Made by a program: the position numbers and the translations under genes
Source of the DNA: Steromphala cineraria
Lineage: Eukaryota > Mollusca > Gastropoda > Trochida > Trochidae
Reading direction: 5' to 3'
Assembly: GCA_916613615.1 (NCBI GenBank)
Contig: OU744735.1
Coordinates: 45,474,468-45,538,467 of the forward strand
Length of the DNA: 64,000 bases
Notes under the pieces: model-generated
Told to the model about the DNA's origin: nothing
The model's input: only the letters and a program-made list of their open reading frames with translations
Databases searched by the model: none
In this document: positions 42,801 to 54,800 of the stretch, piece after piece
Layout: every line of letters starts with the position of its first letter
Numbering within the stretch: the first letter of the stretch is position 1

Positions 42801-45800
42801 GCCCCATATAGGCTACTTCCATACCAAATTTGAAGTTTCTAAGTGGTATAGTTTTCAGTTATGCTCCGGAAACGAGACAAAGTCCAAAAATCGGACCATT
42901 TTTGGTCAAAATTTCAAAAATTATTTGGACCATTGAGCTGAAACCCCTAAAAGGCACCACAGCACCATATAGGCTAGTTCCATACCAAATTTGAAGTTTC
43001 TAAGTGGTATAGTTTTTCAGTTATGCTCCGGAAACGAGACAAAGTCCAAAAATCGGACCGTTTTTGGTCAAAATTTCAAAAATTATTTTGACCATTGAGC
43101 TGAAACCCCTAAAAGGCACAACAGCACCATATAGGCTACCTCCATACCAAATTTGAAGTTTCTAAGTGGTATAGTTTTTCAGTTATGCTCCGGAAACGAG
43201 ACAAAGTCCAAAAATCGGACCGTTTTTGGTCAAAATTTCAAAAATTATTGGGACCATTGAGCTGAAACCCCTAAAAGGCACCACAGCACCATATAGGCTA
43301 CTTCCATACCAAATTTTAAGTTTCTAAGTGGTATAGTTTTTGAGTAATGCTCCGGAAACGATTTCGGACGGACGCACGGACGGACGCACGGACGGACACG
43401 CGGAGCGCTATATACCCCCGACTACGTCGTAGCGGGGGTATAAAAACAGGAACAAGTTTGAAGATATTTTTCAGTGTTCAAGAAATATGTTGTATGTGAA
43501 AATTAATGTGCATAATAAGATAAGGAAAAATATTGACATATTCACCTTTGAAAAATTCATGGCATGCTTAGTCTAAGCAACAAAAAGTAATACTGTGGTT
43601 TCTAAAATGTCTCGAAATGGAAAGATTTGTGGAAAACTTTGGCAAATTATCATTAAACCTCAACCTTACCAAACAAATCATGACATTAATGTACACAAAC
43701 ATCATAAAAAAAAATTACATTAAAATAATTTTCTTAATTTTATAGTTGGCTTAATAATTTAATGTCAATGACACCAAACCATCTCTAAGAATGAGCTAAG
43801 CTTAAAGACAAACTGATGAGCGAAAAACTCGGAATAAAATCATCAGATTTTCGGTACCTCTGATTTGGATGAATCTTCCAGCATGTCCCAGTAGTCTTTG
43901 AAGATGTGAAACAGCATCAACATAGCTGTGTAGACACCCACGTACTTGATGCTGTAGTCACACATAGTTCATTAACATAATCATTTAATACACACAGTGT
44001 TGTTCCATGGGCCCAGCTATCAGAGACGCCTTATGTGTGAGACAGGGTATGTCACCCGGCATTGTTGATCTCTAGCGTGTAAAATCCTCTTTAAAGGCAA
44101 TTTTGAACTAAAAGTTCATCAAGAATCAATTGAACATGTATCCTACGATACTCCGCCGCTAATCTTACCTTCAGATTTATTGATCAATGTCTATTTCTAA
44201 CTCATTTTTCTCGAAGCGAGTCTGGTTACATTTACTTCACCCGGAAGCGGTCAACCAGGCTCGCATTGAACACAATCTTGAATTCTCATTGGCTGAAATT
44301 ACATCATACCTGACGGTTGACAAATGAGATTCAAGAAGCGACTTGGGTGCGGACATATCACCAACCATCCGAGTGAAGTGAATGTGACCTACCCTGCTTC
44401 GTGAATAAAAGATTAAAAGCAGGCATAAATAGATTAGTATGATTAAAAGGTTAGTGGTGGAATATCTGGGGCTATATGTTCTATGACTACATGATGCAAT
44501 TTAAGTCAAAAATAGCCAATTTAATCTTAATTTAGGAGATCAAATATGGTGTACCCTGTCATTAAGTATACATAAGGGATCTATGATAGCGGGGCCCATG
44601 TGTTGTTCCTAGAGGGGGTCCTGGGGACATTTCCCTACCCTTTTTGCTTCGTGTTCCTCTAAATTTGGAGAAGTAGGATATTGTTTTTTCACCATTGCAA
44701 GAGGTCCCATCCACTCAGAAAAGGAGAAAAAGATCACCTTAACTGACAACCTAGGAACAACACTGACACGACAAAAGACTAGCGATATTAAATATCTCAG
44801 GTCTATTTATAAAGGATATTATATCTGTAAGAGTCCATGACATATCGGTACTATGTTTAAGACACAAATGCATAAATATTAGTATTTTCCAAGTAAAAGC
44901 AAGGTTTATCCTCAAATCTAGGCATGAGTGTTGTAAACATAACATTGGCACAAATAAAATACCCCGGTACTCTGTTTATCATCAAAGTCGAGAAATAAAA
45001 CAAAATACTTCAAATCTACTAGTCTTCTACTTCTAAGCATTGTTTATAACATAGTGTCACAATGAAAGAGTGATATGTTGCCCTATATGAAAATAAAGAA
45101 TCCTGATTTGACTGCTTTTGTAGGTAATAAAAACAGGTATTGACCCAATTCACAAGTAACAGATTGTCTCAATGAGAAAATGAAAATTACTAAAAAAAAT
45201 AGAGCCATTGGCCTTGTAGCTCATCAGGCATCATATCAAGTTTGCTTTATACAGGCCAGATGAGCTAAAAATGAAACTGATGTTACCTTTCGCAAGAAAA
45301 CCTTTAAATAATTACAAAACAAATGTAACGATTTCGGAATAAATTTCCTTACCCAAATTATTTATTAGACAGTGAACAATGGTGAAAGAAGTCCACACTA
45401 TAAAATATCCAAGGAGAAATAAAGACTGTCATCTAATGGAGAAAAATAGGTTTTTAAGATTGTGACCCCTGTGACCCTATTTGGGGTCATGGGGTCACGA
45501 AATCTACAGTTTAAAATCCCAATTGGCCAAGGAGTCTACATGCAGTCTTTCAGCTCAATAGACCTTTAGGAGCTAAAGATGATGATGAAAATAAGTTTTT
45601 AAGGTTGTGACCCCTGTGACCCTATTTGGGGTCATGGGGTCACGAAATCTACAATTTAGAATCCCCATTGGCCAAGGAGTCTGCACATATCATTTCAGCT
45701 CTCTAGACCTTTTGGAACTTGAGAAGAAGATGAAAATAGTTTTTTAAGGTTGTGACCCCTGTGACCCTATTTGGGGTCACAGGGTCAACAAAGTTACAAA

Positions 45801-48800
45801 TTAGAATCCCCATTGTCCAAGGAGTCTGCACATCAATATTAACTATCTATTCCTTTTGGAACTGGAGAAGAAGATGAGAATGGTTTTTAAGGTTGTGCCC
45901 CCTGTGACCCTATTTGGGGTCATGGGGTCACGAAATCTACAATTTAGAATCCCCATTGGCCAAGGAGTCTGCACATATGATTTTTAACTCTCTAGTCCTT
46001 TTAGAACTGGAGAAGAAGAGGAAAATAGGTTTTTAAGGTTGTGACCCCTGTGACCCTATTTGGGGTCACAGGGTCACTAAAGTTACAAATTAGAATCCCC
46101 ATTGGCCAAGGAGTCTGCACATATCATTTTTAACTATCTAGTCCTTCTGGAACTGGAGAAGAAGATGAAAATAGGTTTTTAAAGTTGTGACCCCTGTGAC
46201 CTTATTTGGGGTCACAGGGTCACCAAAGCTACAAATTAGAATCTCCATATGCTAAGGTACCTGTACACAAAATTTCAGCTCTCTAATGTGTATGGTTCAT
46301 GAGGAGAAGTCGAAAGTGTCAAAAGTTTACGGACGGACGGACGGACGGACGCCGGACGACGGGCCATGCCATAAGCCCATCTAAACTTTCAGTCCTGATG
46401 AGCTAATTAACATGAATGGAAATTAGGTTTGTTTCGAACATTTCCCAATTACACATTATAATTACAAGTTATCAAGTTTGTTCCATATTTTGATTGAGTA
46501 AAATAACATGTTAATCCATGCACTCATCGATAATTCATCCTAGATGTATAAGTTCCATATTTACACTCCAGACTGAGCCACTCTTATAATCCTCCACTAA
46601 ATCCTTCACTAAAAGAGAGATGTGGAACAACACTACCAGGAAGTGTATATATACCAACAAGTTATTGGTGAAAAATATGTGGAAACGGGGCTGACTAGGT
46701 AGAAATTATAACAAATGAAAAGTTTCCTGATTGTGGGCTGACAGGTAAGTCACTTGGCCTCTAGATTTTTTGATCTGCATCATAGACCCTTGGTAAAAGC
46801 CGACCCCCTCCTTGACCCCCTAATTTCTGGTTTCCGCTTAAACCAGGTTATATACCGTACCTAAGAAACGGTATCACACAAGAATAATGATAAAATGTAG
46901 TATCCCTTGTAAAAAACGATATTACACAAGATGATAAAATGTATTTTCTCGTGTAAATAACGGTATTACACAAGAATAATGATAAAATGTATTATCCCTA
47001 GTGACTGACCTGAGAGAGCATGTGAAGGAGAGACCACACAGACACAGCCAGAACCACCAGCTCAGGCTGAACTCTCTGAAACCAATCATCCATGTCATGA
47101 TGTGCTATTAGCAACTCAACATTACAGAGGTCTTAGCCTACTCTGTTGCATAAGGAGCTAAAGCAGAACTAAAAGAGAACTAATCTATAAATGATGGCAA
47201 GATCTCTGGTATCGTTCAAAATTACTTTCAGTAAGATTAATAAAAGATTTCTTTCAAATGAAATATATATACTGTTATTCTGAAAATGGAATACTTACTG
47301 CTAAAAGCAAAGGGCCATAAATCGAAAAAATATAAAAACTGATTTTGCAAGAAAGGTACACTAATTTGAGAGGCATTTTAGAAGAAGGTTTGATGAAGAA
47401 GAACAAGTTCTTATGGATAAACAACTTCTTTATTGAATGAATGCGACGTTTTGGTGTAGATACTAACATTGTTATCAAGCAAGTGATAATAACGGTGTTA
47501 GTTTCTACACCAAAACGTCGCATTTCATGCAATAAAGAAGTAGATTATCAATAGGAACTTGTTCTTCTTCAAGGTATACTAAGTCTGAAAAGGAGAAGCC
47601 ATTCACATTCATCGGAAACATCACAAATATTGATATGCACTGATGAGCACTCAAAGTGTGTTCCAAGTTAGAGTAAGATTGTTAATAGAACTGTGAGAAT
47701 AGTCCCTGCACGTTCAACATTCATCGGAAACATCACAAATATTGATATGCACTGATGTGCCCTCAAAGTGTGTTAGAGTAAGATTGTTCTGTGAGAATAG
47801 TTCCCTGTTGTGTGCTGACCTGTGTGCGAGATGTCTGAAGCGCAGGTAGCTGAGGACGGAGACGGCGGAGAAGAAGATGAGCATTCCTTCCATCAACATG
47901 AACCTCGACTGCACCAGCAGGGCGTTGTCTGCAACATAGATATTGCAACCTCGATACAAAATCCAAATTAAACAAACGTTTTTCCACTTACAAGGCAATG
48001 TCCACTGTCTGATTTTGAAATCACCAAATGTATATCCTCACCTAATGTGTATAAGTTTATAAGATATGATATCGATGTAAGATAATTTGAAAAAATTATT
48101 ACAAGAAAATATGCAAGATAGAAATACATGTGAGCAAGTGCAACAAAATAAAAAGAAATCTTAATTAGAATATTGCAACTTCAAAATAAGATATATAATT
48201 GCAATGTAGAAAAATATTATTTCAAAATAGATGCTGGATTGAAATGAAATAATTGTAACATAGTTTCAACAAAGAAATCAGGTGATTACAAAAAGAAATA
48301 AAGATAATTGTTATTTAGAAATTGAATAATTGTAACATATAAACTAGCTAATTGTAACACACAAAAAAAGAAATAATTACAACACAGAAATGATCAAAAT
48401 AGATAACAAGACTGAATGTATAAGAAATCAATGAAATCTTAAGGAAACATGTAAAAGTGCCTCTAAATACTAACCAAAGAGTACAAAGCCTCCGGCGAGA
48501 AGGGCCGCCCAGCGTGATAGTCCCAGTTCTACAGCAATCTGATAGACAAGGGGGACAACCAAGCTCCCCAGCACCGCGGGGACGAGGCGCAGCGGGACCA
48601 CTGGAACACTTGGCGGGTACTCTGCAATAGGGGTATTGGAGTCTTGATGCCTTTATTACCATAACAAAAGATACTTTCTATGGAACAATTTTGGCCTTTT
48701 TCACTTTAATCACATCAAAACTTTACAACCGTTGCAACAATTGGTGGGTACTCTGAAATAGGGGTTTTGTAGTCTTGAAGCCTTTATTACCATAACAAAA

Positions 48801-51800
48801 GATACTTTCTATGGAACAATTTTGGCCTTTTTCACTTTAATCACATTAAAACTTTACACCCGTTGCAACAATTGTTGGGTATTCTGCAATAGAGATATTG
48901 TAGTCTTGAAGCCAAGATAGATACAAGAGGCATTCCTTTAGAAAAAGTGTTTTTCAAATTGAAAATAGACCTTTTCTACCTTTTCTACTTATTCACCTAT
49001 ATCACATTAAGATTTTGCCACCTGTGGAACACTTTGTTGGTACTCTGGCTATTGTAGTCTTTAAATAAATTCAGACCTCAATGATATGCTTTTTTCAAAG
49101 ATTGATTTACAAAGGTTTAATAGATGCCTTTGCCATTAGATCATATAAACTTTTAATTGATACTAACACTCAATATCATTTCGGAGAACGATTTACTCAC
49201 ATTGATAAGTTATATGAGAAGAAATCAGTATTCCATTATTAACCCATTCATTGCATAGGACATGATAACATAAGAATTAACCATTGACATACTGTTTTTT
49301 GAAAAAGATTGACATCTGTGTGAATTATCGCTAGTCCTCATTGTAAGCATACCTAAAATAAGGAGAGCAATTAGATATGCTGTTTCATATGTAAATAAAA
49401 TACATGAGATAAAATTATTTAAAAAATAGTTACTGTGATTTCAATGAAAAACACATATGGTCCTCACCTGAGCCGATGCGATCAAAGCTGACGTTGCCTT
49501 CAAACCCTGAATAGCTTCCTACAAAACAGAAGAGGTTTAACTGATATTTTTTTCTATTTTTCAATTCTTTTTTAATGCATGCATATAACATAGCAAGGCA
49601 GTAGGCACATCAATGGGCTTCAGCTAGTTATAGCAATGTTAGTGACACACTCAGGGGTATAAAGATAATCAAAATGTTCTGATATTAATGATATGTATAC
49701 ATTTTGAATAGATAACACTTAAAGACAAAAAGGTATTTAATGAATGCTTCAACAGCTAAAGACAAAATTATGAAGTTGCACATTAATGAAATAGTGGCCT
49801 TGTAAAGAAATAAAGCGAATTAGGTTAAAATGAGCAAGTTATATGCTGTAGAACTAAGAGGAGGCCAATACAGAGAAGGCTTTTGAAGAAAATAATTTAT
49901 TTCAAGACACAAATGCTAAGGCCACTGCAGGATAAAAGAGTGATTTTTCTTCATGTATTGTTTTGCTTTAATAATTATGAACATAAATTGCGCATTTTAT
50001 CATATATGAATTAAAAAAAACTTTTTCCCCAAATGGCACTTACATGATAAAAACTGGTCATCAATGAAAATTTAATAACTTCAAACCTTCCTTTTGCCAC
50101 TCTAAAACGTTGTTAAGTTTTAAAATGATGCTTTCTTGCAACAGTGGATACTTCTCGATCATATGACACTATTGATAAAGTTATGCATATGGGACCACCA
50201 ACAATTCATGGAGTGGCTCTTTAACAGATATAATACACTGCTTGTTAATAATTTGTACTTTAAGACGGTGAGAAAGAACCTGCAAGCAGCCACAAGATGC
50301 TCCATATCTGAGAAAGTGCCAGATTTACAGGAGAACAACACTTACTGCTACTGCCCAGTTATTCACTGCCAGTTAGAAGAATACCATATTTCCTCAAATA
50401 GACGCCAGGTTTTGAATTGAAACCGGGGGTTTGGCTGTTTTAAGTAAATACATGCCGGGTCTTGAATAGACCCTGGGTGATAAGTTGATTAATTAATGCT
50501 CCTGTAGTTGAATGCAAAAAATGTATTCTCCCTCAACACTATATATATATATAATCTATTTCCTGTTAAAAATAAATAGACGCCAGCCTCAAATACATGG
50601 AGGGCTAAAGGAGGTCTGAACGGATATTCGAGGAAATACGGTACCTGCAGCAGCCAGAAGGAGCTTCCCAAGCGGTGGATGGACATCGAAGAAGAAGACG
50701 TTCCTCAAATACAGGGAGACGTACTTGGCAAAATGGAGCTCGTCAAATCTGAAAACAAATAGTTGCATAAATAAATGTCATTATCAAATAACGCTACTAT
50801 CTATCTCAGTTTTTGTATGTTTTTGAATTAAGCTATATTTTGGTGAAGAGATATAAAATTGTAGAAAAAACATATGATTTAAACGTTTAATCATAATTAC
50901 CAATACAAAAATCTCCTAGCTATTTGTGTCTCATAATAGTTTACAAAATCTAAACAACATTATGATTAAACTGTAAATACTTCATTCCATTACTCCACGT
51001 CATTTCTTAACAAAATACTTCATCCAACCTCTCATGACAAAACATGTCATTCTTAACCCTGCATTGCTTAGCAGATAAAATTGAGGAAAGTTTTGAAAAT
51101 TCTGCATCTTTTTTCTCATAATCAATAGAACTTTTACATACACAACTGCTCTTGGGATTCCAATGTGCCATGTTCTGGTTGCCAGGGAAACGATAGTGAG
51201 AATAATCTGCACAACATCCACCTCCAGGTTTAGAGAAAATGGTTTGTTGGAGCCGGATGTTTTCATAGCTTGGCAGCCTTCAGAGTTTCCCTCAGTTTGT
51301 AGAATAGGAGCTCCATCGCCCTGGGACAATTGTGGGAGTTGTGAAGATACAGACGCTTCATGATGATTATCAATGATCATAACAAACGCTATGATTTTAA
51401 TGCAGAGGATTATATGTATGACAACTTCTTTGTTCACTGTATGCGACGTTACGACACAAATTCTAGTAGGGGTGACTATCAACCCCTGAGGGACTATCAC
51501 GATAGCGATAGTCTATCACAAGCAACTATCACGATGCGATAGTACTATCATGGCATACTATCACGATAACTATCACGATAGTTTTTATTGAATACAGATT
51601 CAAGACATAACTCATGTTCATTGTATTATTTCCCTATTTAGAAATCATTTTCGCCGAATGTTGGCGCCGTCATCTTGGCTGAATGCTTTGCAACAGAAGC
51701 AGATAACTCTAGATCATATTTACACTATCCTTGACACTGAATAACGAATCAACATCACTTTTATCTTGCTTTCTTCTAATTCTAATCTATAATAACCATG

Positions 51801-54800
51801 AATATGAATAGAATTATTATATGAATAAGAGGAACGGCTGTACTATCAAAACTATCGATAGTTGGACCTCCTATCGATGCAATGCATCGTTTTTGAAAGT
51901 TCCTATCGATAATCAACTATCACAATGAGTACTATCGCGATCCATCGATAGTTCGATCCATCGTTACACCACTAAATTCTAGTGTCGTTCTCAAGATCCT
52001 CAAAATGTTGCATACAATGACAAAGAAGATGTCATCCATATATACCTCTGCATCATTGTCATTTTGTCCTCTAAAATGCCTCTCAAAGAATCTATGATTT
52101 AAAGTAGAAAAAGGCACATCCTACAATATATTTTTCGTATCAGATTATACAATACGTTAATCATCAGATGTGATATGATACATCATAACATGACACTTAT
52201 ATTTATGGTATTGATGGTGTAAAAACTGTGTCATGAAGACTAATATCTGATGACCGAGGGAAACTAAAGTGTCTTTGAGCAGCACCCTCTGAGCTGGATA
52301 ATGGCCTTATACAAATATTAGAATGAATGACTATAGTGATGAAACATATTTTGAAAGACAATTAATATCTCATTCAATTTTCTGTCAGAAAAAACAAAAG
52401 TATGATATTCTTTCACATTAAACTTAGCATGATGTTATATATAAACTATAACAATGTAATCTTGCAATGAAAAAGTTTTATTCAATTATTCAATTATTCA
52501 ATTATTCATAGAAACTAATGTCATGAATGGATAAACCTCCTTGGATATGATTTCACTCTGAATAATAATCATCACCATAATAACCAAATGATAAATAATG
52601 TTTCAGACAGAACCAGACGACCTGTCTAAGCAGTCAGGTCGCGATAAATATACATAACATGCAGATCCACTTTAGGATACCAAGACGAGGTCAACCTATC
52701 AGATCAGATCTCATGAATCCTGTAACGCAACATTCTGGCTAATGATGGATGACTCTGCAGGGATGGGGAAAGTCAACGGCCATTTTGCATAATCAATGAA
52801 TGGCCTATCAAAAATAAGAAGTTTTCTTCAAAATTACAGAAAAGTCTAGAAATGACCCATTATCCTTGACTCTGTGTTCTTTGAACGGCCTATTAATAAT
52901 AAGAAGTTTTCTTCAAAATTACAGAAAAGTCTAGAAATGACCCATTATCCTTGACTCTGTGTTGTAGATAGTTCATGGTCTAAAATCTGTATAGATTCAG
53001 TAGGTAATGAACCTACAGTTGTTTTCCACATTTAAGTCAAATGATAAATTGTTTCACCTGATAAACATATTTACCATCCTAGATAATCCAGCGTTTTCAT
53101 TCCAATAAATCTACACTATAGCCCTGGAAAACTTAACGGGGGTTTACCTCAAACGTGGATGTTGCCATCAAAAAGAGAGTAGACAGATCAGGGAGAAAGG
53201 GATCGAAAGGATGAGAGAATAGACGGAAAGAAAGGCATACCGATAGTAAGAGACAGTAAGCTGGTTTTAGAAGTAATCTCATTGGTCATTAGAAACCAAG
53301 CGTTTTGCTGAGTCATTGCAAAAGGAGGTAATTGAATTTCGAGGTTAACCCCCGTTAAGTTTTCCAGGGCTGTAGTGTAGATTTATCAGAATGAAAGCAC
53401 TTGGTTATCAAGGATTATATTTATGGATTAATGTAGGTGGCGCTGCACAGTGGCGACACGCATCAACAGAGCTCTCGTTGTTTTTCATATTTATTCATGT
53501 CAAATTAGTCGAGCAATCAGTTATTTGTATCGGATGGACTTGTGATTATGTTTGGATTCCACCGTCATGTAATTTTAGCGCTGGCGCTAAGTGTTTTCGC
53601 CCGTAACGTTTCGTCATCTTGGCTGCCGTTAGCGGACTCCGTAACGGCGAAACAAGATGGACGTCATCGCCTGCAGTACGGACGTGACGAGCTGATGGCG
53701 CTGCAGGGATCAACGTTGGAATGGAAAGGAATTGAAAAACTGCCGTCGGAGTGTGAATCAGAAAAGGATGAATCGAAATCAGGAAGGAAAAAAACCAGGA
53801 AAAGAGGTAAGCGAGGAGGAGTTCGCCGACGCGTCCGGGCTCGGAAATCAAGACCCCCTCTACCAACATTCCTGTTATCCAATGTGCGCTCTCTTCGGAA
53901 CAAACTGGATGAATTAGCGGCAAGTACCAAATACCTATATGAATTCAGAGACAGTTGTGTAATGTGTTTCACCGAGACGTGGCTATCATCATCGATTGAC
54001 AGCAACACTCTTCATTTGGAAGGATTTGGTACTCCAGTACGCTTGGACAGGGATTCAGAGGCTACCGGGAAGTCTATCGGAGGAGGCGTATGTATGTATA
54101 TAAATGAAAAGTGGTGTCGTAATTTTGTTGTGAGAGAAAGAATATGTTCACCTAACATCGAACTGTTGTCTGTTTCTATGAGACCCACTTATTTGCCTCG
54201 AGAATTTGGACAAATCTTTGTTGTTAATGTATATATACCACCGAGTGCCGATAACAAACAAGCAGCCGATGTTATTCATAATCATGTTCAATCTTTAGAA
54301 CTCATTTGTCCAGATTCCCCCAAATTTGTTCTTGGAGACTTTAACGGATGTACCCTGTAAAGGTGTGCTTTCCAACTACAATCAGTATGTAACATGTTGT
54401 ACACGGAAAGACAAGATTCTAGATATGTGTTATGGAAACATCAAAAACGCATACAAATCATACTGTAAACCACCTTTGGGAGCCTCCGACCATAATTCTG
54501 TGTATTTACTGCCTACATATCGCCAGGTGTTAAAAACAGGTAAAACCGTCGTTAAAACCGTCAAAACATGGAACAAAGAATCTATTAAAACCGTACAAGG
54601 ATGTTTTGAGAGTACAGATTGGGACATGTTCTATGATGCAGAACAAAGCCTTGACGGAGTGTGTGACGTGATCACAGACTATATAAATTTTTGTGTCGAT
54701 AAAATAATACCTGAGAAAGAAATAAGAATATTCCCAAATAATAAGCCTTGGATTACCAAAGAGATGAAAGCCTTACTCAATGGAAAGAAACGTGCATTCA

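Noticed and set aside
53546..54008. Minus-strand ORFs opposite the LINE endonuclease
   Set aside because: Shadows of the plus-strand coding frame; no independent domain.
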